From contig OX388321.1 of the NCBI GenBank assembly GCA_947579605.1, positions 17,041,614-17,105,613 of the forward strand: a stretch of 64,000 bases of DNA, written 5' to 3'. Shown here piece by piece: positions 20,216 through 31,500 of this stretch. Position 1 is the stretch's first letter. Every line of letters starts with the position of its first letter. The notes beneath the pieces were generated by a model that saw only the letters and a program-made list of their open reading frames with translations, searched no databases and was not told where the DNA came from. The position numbers and the translations under genes are program-made. The DNA is from Athripsodes cinereus. Lineage: Eukaryota > Arthropoda > Insecta > Trichoptera > Leptoceridae.

Positions 20216-23058
20216 ATGGACGTAGACGCAGTACAAGTTGCTTCCGCTGTCGCGCTATGCGCAATCAATTATTTTATGTATGCACACGCGTACCATACAA
20301 AAAGAATTAAAACGAAGTGGCGTAAGAGGAGATGGTGGATGGTTGCTATACATCGAAATAGGACCCGGTAAGTCAGTACATATATTTCTTGAAGACATTT
20401 AAAAATAGGCGTAAATTTCCAAAAAGGGGCCTATATTTATCAATTCTGCAATAAAATGAGAGTTTTAAAACAGTAAAGCTGAATTATTATGTGATTTTAA
20501 ATTACTTTTACAGGCAACTGATGGAGAAGCAGTTATCAGAATTGTTAGTAGAACCTTCTGGGCAGTTCAAAAAATTTACTCGAATGTCCCTAGCTGACTT
20601 TGAGTATTTGTTGCAAAAAGTGGAACCTATCATATCGAAAAAAAACACTCGACTTCGAGAATCTATTCCGGCAAGAACACGGCTAGCGATTACATTGCGA
20701 TTCTTGGCTTCTGGAGATAGCTTCGAGAGTCTTCATTTTCTTTTCAAGATATCCAGTTCGTTGATATCACGAATAATACCAGAGGTGTGCATGGCACTAA
20801 ATAACGTATTAAAGGATGAAATTAAGGTGAGTAGTAAAAAAATACTTTATTTTCAAATATTTTTATTTTCAATTTAAAAAACGTTTTATTCTATTATCGT
20901 GAGATTTTCGTATGTAAATTAAATTTTAATTCCGGTATCAACTTAATTTTTGGCTCTTATTGGCTGGAAAGTTTCAGATTCCAGAATCAACTTTTTATTT
21001 ATTTAATATTCACGGCCACATTGGGCCAATACAAATGCATTAATACTAAAATTACACGTAACGTACAATGGCAGTTTCTAATATAAAATATGTCAACAAA
21101 AAAGTATCGTACAATGGTAACAATTAATTAAAAATAACGGAATAAAAGAAAAGAGCAAAATGCTACATTCAATTAAAATAAGGGAATTAAAGAGTAACTA
21201 TTAATTAAGAAAAAGTGAATAAAAGAGTAACTATCGATTAAAAACAAGTGGGTAAAAGAGCTACTATTAATTAAAAACAAGTGGACAAAAAAGTAACTAT
21301 TAAGTAGGTAGTCAAAAATTTTAATTTACGTACGAAGATCTCACAGTTAGGTTCTTACTTTCTTTATAACTTTTAACTACTTTCTCATCGCATGATTAAA
21401 AGCAGTGTTTACAATATCAGTCTTAGGAGAATAAACTAATTCATCCGACAAAACTGTTATTTGGCGAGACGAAGAATGGGGTGATTCATTTATCACGTGA
21501 GATGTTTCTGGTATGTGAAGGACTGGCATGTTGTCTAATGCTCTAGTCATCATAGGTGAAGATGCTGAATATTGACGAGGCGGAACATCTGAGTATGATG
21601 AGCATGACGAATTCGACCAATAGGTAGATGAAGGGCTTGGGGAAATAAATGTATTTTTGGGCGATGGACTACATGGTGGAATGACGTTATTTCTATACAG
21701 TGGAGCATAGTCATAGGCGCCAGACCAGTTTCGCATTTTTTTTATGAACAACCCATCGATTTCATACATCATTTGCAATCGCTCATCATCACTGAGTTTT
21801 CGAAGTTTATTCGCTAATATTTTTCCATATCTATCGCAATCGTCTTCCTGTGTTTCCTTTTTATTTATGACTTTATTTAAAGTAGAGATTGCGTCTTTCA
21901 TGTGTTTGCCTGCTTCAAGTAATTCTGGTGGATGTTTTCGCCTTCGTTGTGTCGTTGGAGGATCAAGCGGTTCTGTTTCAAGTGTCGATCCAGCTGAAAA
22001 ATAAAAAAAATATTTATAAGAACACGGAGTTTATTCATTACATATGCAGTTGTTGATTGTTGAACATCACGAAATTTTAATTAAATAGTAAAAATCTAAA
22101 TAATGCGAACTATCTCACCTTCATTTGTAGCATTATTATCTTCACGTTCATTAATATCGGTATTATCATTACTGTCTTCACGTCCACTTTGAGAAAAAAG
22201 TTGACTCTGTAAAAAAACATGAAAAGTTATTAAAATGTGTTTCTTTTGTTCCAGTTGCCGTCAACTCCAGAAGCATGGCTGCATGTGGAAAATGGTTTTA
22301 AAGACAACTTTCCACGCTGTGTAGGTGCTATTGATGGAAAGCACATTGTAATGCAAAGCCCAGTATTCAGTGGATCAGAATATTTTAATTATAAAAAATG
22401 TTTTAGCATAGTCCTTTTAGCTCTTGTCGACCATGACTATAAATTCTTGTTTGCTGATATAGGAAGTCAAGGGAGGATCAGTGACGGTGGTGTGTTCCGT
22501 AATAGTTTGTTATGGCAGAAAATTTGCTCTAATGATCTTAATTTACCTCCGTCGACCCCTTTGCCAGGTTCAACAAAACCAACGTCTTATGTTTTCTTAG
22601 GAGATGGGGCATTTGCTCTTAGCACGCATGTAATGAAACCATATCCAGGTGAACACACCATAGGAACATCAAAACGTATATTTAATAACAGACTTTCATC
22701 TTCTCGAGTAATTGTAGAGAACACTTTTGGTATACTGGCATCAAAATTCAGAATTTTTAGAAAGCCTATACTATTAGATCCAGAAAAAACTTCTGCCTTA
22801 ACCATGACTTGCATATTATTGCACAATTTTCTACGTAAAAGTGAAACATCAAGGAGCATATACACGCCACCAGGAACTATGGATATTTATGATAATAATG
22901 GGGAATTGATTCAACGTGGTGCTTGGCGAGGAGATATGAATGAATTTCAAGAAACTTGTGCAATAACACCTTTGCCAAATGTAGCGCGGAGATCGCCACT
23001 TGATGCCAGACAAATTCGAGAAGAATTTACATCGTATTTTTTTAAAAATACGAATTAA
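20216..23058 (+). CDS. PIF/Harbinger transposase (DDE_Tnp_4)
   Basis: A 422-residue transposase from three exons: 20216-20367, 20514-20826 and 22255-23058 (GT/AG, phases 2 and 0). The N-terminal half has a helical DNA-binding-like region (MSLADFEYLLQKVEPIISKK, ARTRLAITLRFLASG, LISRIIPEV). The catalytic domain has GAIDGKH (Asp182), FLFADIGSQGR (Asp223) and RVIVENTFG (Glu310), the DDE set of the nuclease that cuts and rejoins the element. No stops or frameshifts, so the enzyme may be active. The long second intron (20827-22254) contains two exons of the antisense MADF gene. An upstream in-frame ATG exists within the terminal repeat; 20216 is chosen because it lies beyond the repeat arrays. Confidence 0.85.
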
Positions 23059-23491
23059 AATTACTACTGTACACTTCGTTCTATATAATAATAAAAAATG
23101 TATATGTATACAAAATAAAGATATTTACCTGATTTTCTGTATTTATTGTATTCTTGCATTTGTATAGATTACCCAAGAACGAGTTCATTAAGTCGAAGGC
23201 AAACCAAATTGGTTTGTGTACTTCTTCACATCCTGCACCAGATTGCAAAGAATTTTTAATTTTTCGTAGGTGTCCTCTGTACGTCGCCATTAAAGAGTCC
23301 TTCTTTTTCTTGAGATCGTCCACAGAGAATCCAGTTTGATCCGATATCCTAACCCAAGCGTCATGTAAACGTTTTCTGTCTTTATGAAACTTGTGATTCG
23401 GTTCCCACAATACGGGTTCCGTTTGGAATATCTCTATGAAGTTTAACTCACTTTCATTGTTCCACATATTTAATTCGTTGCTGTTCGTCAT
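21377..23491 (-). CDS. MADF/BESS-domain protein of the Harbinger element
   Basis: A 355-residue protein from three minus-strand exons: 23129-23491, 22119-22206 and 21377-21993 (GT/AG, phases 0 and 1). Residues about 18-110 form a MADF (Myb-like) domain: FIEIFQTEPVLWEPNHKFHK, AWVRISDQTGFSVDDLKKKK, KPIWFAFDLMNSFL. Further on, LRKLSDDERLQMMYEIDGLF resembles a BESS interaction motif. Animal Harbinger elements need such a partner to bring the transposase into the nucleus and to the ends. The gene overlaps the transposase on the opposite strand, with exons 2-3 inside the transposase's second intron. Intact. Confidence 0.82.
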
Positions 23492-24831
23492 ACCAAGGTA
23501 AATTTGCAGATAACTACGTTTATACACGTACCGCAAATTAGAAAAGTTGACACGTGCAGCACGGTCGCTTGCTGTTCGTGCACTGAAGCACGCGAGAGTG
23601 TACATCAATGCTCTCGCCGTTCCTCGCGAGACATGCCGAGACCCTTTGACTCGGGCACAAAAACCGACACGGGAGCGAGAGCGGACGAGTATGTCCGAGA
23701 CACCCCGAGGCGAGCCGAGAGCTACCATGTACACTCTCGCACTCGGCATGTCTCGGGGTGTCTCGGCGAGAGTGTACAGCCGGCATTATGTATTGTAACG
23801 TATTAATAATTAAGTCATAAAATTGGTATCACGTAAAGCCATAAAAGGCATTACAATTACTATTACAGGACCTTACAATCAATCTCAAGGTTAAAACATT
23901 GGTACACTCGCAGCGTAAATTACCGATACCAGCGGTCTTTTGTGCCAAACTGTGCAAAAGTAATATATTTCATGGACAACGCAAGTTGTTTAGCCAATTA
24001 CCAAAACAGAAATTCTTGATTGTGATATTAGCACATTATTGTGGAATTTGACGCGATTTCAAACTGTTTTTGGTTCACTGTATTCAAATGCGGACAATTT
24101 TGTCCCTTGGGGTGTATCGTTATTTTTATTTTTTGTTGTATGTCGGCAGGCAAGCTTTGTGCGTTTGCGCATAGAATGCTTTAGTACGCATTGGCGCCAC
24201 TTGTTGGCGGGTTGGCGGTCATTGCCGTTGTTGTCGGTTTTTTCTTCCGCAAATTCCAATTATATCACACCAACACAGAAAAAACCTACAGCCAAAATTC
24301 GGTAATATTAAATATGTAATAATTAGCCAAAACGCAAAATCATCGTCGAGTTTCACAAAAAAAATCTTTATAGAGCTTTCTTACTTTCTTCTTACGTAAG
24401 TTTTTACACGATAACACTATACACAATGTGATAACGCGAAGAATACAAAAACAACAAAAACGCAACGCCAATTCGATAATATGAATTATTTAATATTCAT
24501 TAATTGCCAACACACAAAAATAAACGTCTATCCTATTTTTTCAAGACCATTCACTCATTTGTGAGTGATTTAAGTAAAATAAACGTCGTGTTTCACTGAT
24601 AGAAGCATCTCTCGAGACGCTCCTATTAGTAATAGTAATTTTATTGCACTTCGACTATTATTAATGGTTACGTGATCGCTACATTCTAGCAAGTCCATAC
24701 AAAAAAAAACCTTGGGGTGCAATAAAATTATCAATAGCGATTTTGAAGTGTCAGATGGGCTTAGGTGATCGCAAAAACACTTTGACAGTTCAAAATCGCT
24801 ATTACTATAATAGTAACGAAGTTACGTGATC

Positions 24832-25155
24832 GGCCTGCAGGACTACTCATCGCCATCGCAGAGGGTAAGACCGAGGGGACAAATGGCAGAGGCCGTCCAA
24901 GAGACGCATATATGGACCAACTGAAGAGAGACATGAACTGTGGCTCATACGTAGGGCTAAAAAGACTGGCTGAGAATAGAGACGAATGGAGAAGAAAAAC
25001 CAAACTCGTTGCAGACCAATCCAGTGGATTGTAACTCATTATATATATAAACCAACTGGGTTAAAAAGACTGGCTGAGAATAGAGACGAATGGAGAAGAA
25101 AAACCAAACTCGTTGCAGACCAATCCAGTGGATTGTAACTCATTATATATAAACC
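24832..25155 (+). mobile_element. LINE C-terminal end with tandemly duplicated tail
   Basis: Frame reads LLIAIAEGKTEGTNGRGRPR, YMDQLKRDMN, LAENRDEWRRKTKLVADQSS and stops at TAA (25036-25038). The last 80-90 bases (AAAAAGACTGGCTGAGAATAG ... TAACTCATTATATATA) are repeated about 105 bases later. A related end lies at 49985-50130 (-). This is the 3' half of the LINE broken at 20061. Confidence 0.75.
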
Positions 25156-25530
25156 AACTGAAATTTTCAAGGCTTGATTCCTTTATACTTCTGGAGTAAA
25201 ACTTGAAAAGTCTCAACAATTTAAGTATGTGAAATTCCATTCAAAATGGCTCAAGATGACGACCAAGCGCATTGCACCTAAATTAGTTTGCTTGGTTTAT
25301 TTTCCTCGCATGATTTTTTCAACATGGTAACATAAATGTGAAATGTCAAATGGTCACCTGATTTCCAAAATTCAAACCTCGCCTCACGTTTTCCTGTTTA
25401 TGTTAATATTAAATTGTTATGTTGGTTGCATTGTGTGCTGAACCATAAGATTTTTCTTCCTTGCAATTTGCACATTTTGTGCGGTTTTTTTTTCATAAAA
25501 AAAACATATAAAGTGATAAACAAACATTTG

Positions 25531-28500
25531 ATGAGTTTTACAAATAGCACTGTAAATTCATCATCGTTAGGTAATATTCAGCCAATTGAAAAACTTAAAT
25601 CCAGTGACAGTATATCTGATAAAATGGAGTCGAATAGTGAGGTGAATTCTAACACCGATAAACCGCAAGAAAATTCCGAAGGGGATAAGAAAGTAGACTC
25701 CAAAGAAGTTACAATGGAAACCATGAATATTAATGAAAAGTCTGCATCACCTCAAGACATTGAAGAGGCTGAGAAATATAAAACACAGGCGAATGAGTAT
25801 TTCAAAAGTAGGTACCCGAACATGTAGTTTTTTATGTTTTCTTTTACAATTAATCGTTAACTGTAAAAAATTGTATCACTGATACTTTGCCGAGTATTCC
25901 GTGTATCTATTAATATAGTTGTTTGATGATAATATTACAATGAATTCGCAAAATGTGTGAATCAATGACAGATGTTGACATAACCTCACTTTCAGATCAA
26001 AATTACTCTGAAGCAATCAAAATGTATTCCAAGAGTATAGAGCTGAACCCCTACAATGCTGTTTATTACGCAAATAGGAGTATATCATATCTGCGAACTG
26101 AATATTTTGGATACGCCCTAGAGGATGCCACTAAAGCTATAGAAATTAATAAATTTTATCTCAAGGGTTACTACAGAAGGGCAGCAGCACACATGAATTT
26201 AGGAAAATTTAAATTAGCGCTCAAAGACTTTGAATATGTAAGTATTAATTAATTTATTCAATTTTATATTGATACTTTGTATCTTTCACCAAAATTACAA
26301 ATTGGTATGAATCGCATTTTTGGCTAAACAAAACTTCTCAAGAGAAGTCTCGCTCTGTTGGATGTTTGGTAAATCATTTTTTTCAGTTATGTGTTTCTTT
26401 ATTAACTTAAAACTAATGTTAGATGTTATAAAGCACCTTTGAGATGATATCACCTTTTAATCTATGAAAGTAATCCAAATATTATTAATTAAGATAAGTA
26501 TGTCATTTTGCTCTACATCCTTTTATTTGTAAATGGGATATCTGCTATATACGGTAAAATATTTGTTGTGTCTATTTTTTATTGATTGTGTAACACAAAG
26601 TAAATCAAATAATTACATGTGTTAATTTTCAGGTCACCAAATTGGCACCAAATGATAATGATGCTAAGCTGAAATATTCAGAATGCAATAAGATTGTTAA
26701 GAAGTTAGCGTTTGAGAGAGCCATTGCTGTTGACAAACCTGAGAAGAGTATTGCAGACTCTTTAGATTTTGAATCAATGAGTAAGTGCATGGATATGTAT
26801 TATCGTTCGTCCAGTTCCGTAAGCCAACAATTCGAATTTCAAATATTCTGAGAAGTGGCGTGGTAAAGTTTTAAGACACCACGATTTTGACCAAAACCAC
26901 AAATAAATGTATACTTCTTATTTGATAAATTTTGTTTGTGGAATAGAAAAAATATTGCTTTATATATTGTTGATGGATCCATGAAACCTCCAATGTATTA
27001 ATTTTCAAAAATGAGATACTGACACCAAATTATTTGTATTGCCACACTATCAATGAAATAAGATATTCAGAAAAAGTAAATCACATATCTGCTTCTTTTT
27101 CTTTGATTTTTTTCTTGTGTCGTATCAGGTTCCTCCGAGGTTGGCAATCACTGGCAAAGGTTTCTCTGTTCTGCACAATCTTAAAAAATGATTCTGTGAA
27201 ATTTCGCAAATCATGCCTAAATTTCAATATAGATACTGTTACGTAATCACCATTAGGAGGGTACTTAAGTTTGGAAGTTTAATGAATTTGAATTTTTATA
27301 TTATTTTTGGTTATGGAATGTTTGGAAAATAATGACAGGTGGTTGTTTTGGTTTTGATAAAAAGAAAGATCTAGATAGGCTGGAAGAAAGATGTTATATA
27401 ATGTGTATATAAGAAATCTGTGTGAACTGTAATAATATGTGACGTGTATATAAATAATAGATGTTGTAATATGTATTTTAAATAAATAATAATTGTAAAT
27501 AAATAAAAACGTTTAAATAAATTGTTAATTTTCAAGATGTCATCCTTTTAATTGAATTCAGACTTTATTTTCCCTGACACAAGTTATAGAAAAACGATTT
27601 ACGTTACATTGGTGTCAGGTGTGGGGTTGTGAATCAGATATTTAAGTGCTTAGTGGAAATAAAGACTGTGTAAAATATGTCATCAAAAAAATTAACTCTA
27701 CTTGACTTGAAAGTGGTGGATCTGAAGCGCGAACTAGAAGAAAGAGACGCGGATACATCTGGAACGAAGGGTGTGCTCCAACTTCGACTAAGAAAGGTGA
27801 TGGAAGAAGCAGGTGAAGATCCGGAAACATATATCTTCGAGTTGCCTATAACCACCAGTGAGCTTTATAAAGAAATCGAAAAGAAGCTTCAAGAAAATGC
27901 TACAGCTATGAAAGAAGAAATAGAAAGGCTTCGAGAAGATTCTAGAGGAACGAAAGAAGAAATTGAAAGGAAGTTTCAAGAATATTCTGTGTCCTTTGAT
28001 GAAAGGATTAGCGAGTTAACAAAGCAGGTGAAAGTTTTGGAGAATCAGGCGCTTTCTTCAACAGCAAGAACGGATTTTGAGCAGAACACAACGGTGGACA
28101 CAGAGTTCAAGTGTGTAGAGAGTGGTGCAACTTCAATGGTGGAGCATGTGCGTAGTGATATGCCAACTTTTGATGGAAAGAACTCTTGGGAAGAGTACTT
28201 AACTTTGTTCGAAACAGTAGCTATGATAAATGGCTGGTCGATGACAAGAAAAGCATCAGTATTGAGTATATCTTTACGAGGAGATGCTTTAAGAGTCCTT
28301 CAGATGATTCCGCTTGCGGACAGACAAAACTTTAAATCTTTGGTTGAGAGACTGGAGATGCGATTTGGACAAAAGCATATGGAACAAGTTTATAGGTCAC
28401 AGTTGAAGAATCGTGTGCAGAGGCCCAATGAAACTCTACAGGAATTCGAGGCGGATGTAGCGCGTCTAGTGAGATGTGCATACCCTACAGTTTCTGATGA

Positions 28501-31500
28501 TGTATGTGAAAGTCTTGCAGTAGACAAGTTTTTGGATGGACTACGAGCAAGTGAGACACAACAAGCTATAAAACTGGCTAGACCACAAACTCTTAGGGAT
28601 GCTTTAACCCAAGCACTCGAATTTGAAGCTGTAAGACAATCCGTACGAGGTCACGCTCAATCCTGTGTGATGGAAGCTGTACAAGAAAATCAACCACTTT
28701 CAATAGAAGACGTAGTTAAGAAGGTTTTGGAGGCCTTGAAAGGAAAGAAGAGACAACTACGTTGCTGGGACTGTGGACAAATTGGACACCTGCGTAATCG
28801 GTGTCCAGGAAAACTAAAAAGGGTTGATGGAAAGGTGCAACTGTCGACCCGCATTGCCAATGCCTCGAAGAGATATGCAGATGTTGCGTCGTTCAGCGGA
28901 CAAGTCAGCAGCATGTTTATAAATGGCAAAGTAAATGGAAAGAATTTGAAACTTTTGTTGGACACTGGAGCAACAAAGACAATCATGAGACCTGATTTAG
29001 TTTGCGAAAAAAAACAAATAAAATCAACTAAATGGACATTACGGACGGCAACTGGAGTGTCGGCGTCTGTATGCGGTGAGACAGTTGCCAACTTTCACAT
29101 TGGAAGCACCATCTTCGATCATCAGGTGTTGGTGGCTGAGATAGAGGAGGAAGTTATTCTTGGAATGGATGTAATGGCGAAGTATGGATTCAAACTGGAT
29201 CTGAAGAGGCGAACTCTGAAAATTGGGGATGAAGATATTCTTATACAAGAGCATGAAGAATTCGCTACACGTGTGCTTGCGGCAGAAGTTGTTACTATTC
29301 CAAAACAAAGTGAAATGTTAGTACGAGCCTACTTAGATTGTGACATTCCAAATGGACATGTTTTAGTAGTGGAGTCCAACGCTAATACTGAAGCTGGAAA
29401 AGGAGTGTTGATTGCGAGAGTCCTGATTCAAGCTAAAAAGGATATTTTGGTCAGGCTAATGAATATCAATGACTATCCAGTGACTATCAAAGAAGGAGTT
29501 TATTTAAGTATGTGTTCATCGGTTTCGTCAGTAACATGTAGAGTGAGCGGTGGCCAAGTTTCTTCAGAGGAGGTACCAAAACACCTTGACGACTTAGTGA
29601 AGGAGGCTTGTAAGGAACTTACCAAGGAACAGAGCAAACAGATTAGATCCTTCATCGCTAGAAATCAGGATGTCTTCGAGAACCCAAGTCAACCCAAAGG
29701 AAGAACAAGTGTTGTTAGTCATCGAATAGACACAGGTGATGCAAGACCCATTCGTCAAGTACCCAGAAGATTACCTTTAGCAAAACGGGCGGAAGCAGAT
29801 CAAATTATTCAAGATATGGAACGGGACAAGGTAATAGAACCGTCAAGCAGTCCATGGTGTTCACCTGTAGTGCTGGTTAGGAAGAAGGATGGCTCAACTC
29901 GGTTCTGTGTTGATTTTCGCCAACTTAATAATGTTACTAAGAAGGACAGTTACCCTTTGTCTCGTATTGATGATACGTTGGACACATTGGCTGGCTGTAA
30001 AATCTTTTCAACGTTGGATTTGAAGAGTGGATATTGGCAGGTTGGACTGGAACCTAAGGATAGAGAGAAAACAGCATTCTCTATTGGAAGTGGATTATGG
30101 CAGTTCATTGTTATGCCGTTTGGACTTTGTAACGCTCCGGCTACTTTTGAGCGTTTAATGGAAAGCGTGCTGAGAGGATTGTCGTGGGAGACCTGTTTAG
30201 TGTACCTGGATGACATCATCGTGCTTGGAAAATGTTTTGAGGAGCACTTACGAAATTTGGAACAAGTGTTTTCACGATTGAGAGCGGCCAACTTGAAACT
30301 CAATGTTAAGAAATGTACATTGTTCCGAAGACAAGTCAACTATCTGGGTCATGTTGTCTCTGAGGAAGGAGTGGCGGTGGATCCTGAGAAGATTAGAGCT
30401 GTTCAAGACTGGCCTTCACCTAAAGACAAGCATGAAGTAAGAAGCTTTTTAGGCTTAAGCACTTACTATCGGCGATTTGTTTTGGGCTTCGCTGATATCG
30501 CTAAACCATTGACAAAACTCACAGAAGAAAGTAATGAATTTATATGGGATTCAAAATGCCAATGCGCGTTTGAAGAATTGAAGAAGGTATTGATTAATTC
30601 CCCGATTCTAAGTTATCCTCGAGCCGAAGGGAATTTTATTCTGGATACGGATGCAAGCAACGTCGGCATTGGAAGTGTACTATCTCAGGTTCAGGATGGT
30701 CAAGAACGCGTAATTGCGTACTTCAGTAAAGTTTTGTCAAGGCCGGAACGCAACTATTGTGTAACGCGAAGAGAGTTACTTGCTGTAATCAAGTCAGTTG
30801 AGCACTTCCGCAAATACCTATATGGACGGAAATTTCTTTTAAGGACAGATCATTCGGCGCTTGTATGGCTGTTACGATTCAAGAATCCTGAAGGTCAGGT
30901 TGCAAGATGGATAGAAAGATTGCAAGAATATGACTATGATTCTGAGCATCGAGCTGGACTTCGTCATAAAAATGCTGATGCACTGTCAAGGCGTCCATGT
31001 CCAGAGGATTGCCAGCATTGTAATAAAGCGGAGGAAAGGTTCGTCATGATTCGTAGAACTACAGTCATCGATAATTTTTGGCAAGATGATGAAATTCGAG
31101 CGCACCAGTTGGAAGATCCTGACCTTGGACTTTTGATGCAGTGGAAAGAAAATGATCGAAAACCTTCATGGGAAGAAATAGCTTCATGTTCACCAAATGT
31201 TAAATCATATTGGGCACAATGGCAATCCATAGTTGTGGAAAACGGGTTGTTGAAACGTATTCTGGAAAGTGAAGATGGAACACAGCAGAAACAACAGCTA
31301 TTGGTTCCAAGGAAGAGAGTTCCTGATGTCCTTAAGCTGCTTCACGATGATGTGTCTGGTGGACACTTGGGAGTTAAAAAGACTACAGAAAAGATTCGTC
31401 AGAGATTTTATTGGGTCCGTTACACTGAAGATGTAAAAGATTGGTGTAGAAGATGTGTGACTTGTGCTACTTCGAACGGACCTCAAAAACAGAGGCGTGC

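Larger units (their letters stand above)
20088..23784. mobile_element. PIF/Harbinger DNA transposon, apparently complete
   Basis: Ends carry inverted repeats (left GGCGGTTGTACACTCTCGG, right complement GCCGGCTGTACACTCTCGC), continued by GC-rich arrays of CTCGGCGAGAC-like words, unlike the AT-rich surroundings. ATT flanks both sides (20085-20087, 23785-23787), the 3-bp duplication expected of Harbinger. Inside are an intact spliced transposase (+) and an intact spliced MADF-domain gene (-), the usual two-protein set of animal Harbinger elements. Confidence 0.85.
20062..24831. mobile_element. Insert with 10-bp inverted ends splitting the LINE
   Basis: GATCACGTAA at 20062-20071 and its exact complement TTACGTGATC at 24822-24831 bound the insert; GGCC flanks both ends (20058-20061, 24832-24835), a possible 4-bp target duplication. 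Subterminal copies of TTAC/GGTGATC occur at 24668-24677 and 24761-24770. Removing the Harbinger element inside leaves a non-coding element of about 1.07 kb. The coding frame of the LINE matches across the gap if a single GGCC is counted. Confidence 0.6.

Noticed and set aside
20093..20310. Additional open frames in the left Harbinger terminal region
   Set aside because: Open only because the terminal arrays are GC-rich; no family motif and overlapping in several frames and both strands. The same applies to 23504-23806 at the right end.
24039..24305. Open frames inside the 1.07-kb element
   Set aside because: No transposase motif and similar-length frames on both strands.
20062..24831. A single 4.77-kb transposon using the Harbinger transposase
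   Set aside because: The Harbinger has its own inverted ends and 3-bp duplication inside the GATCACGTAA-bounded insert, so nesting is the simpler reading.
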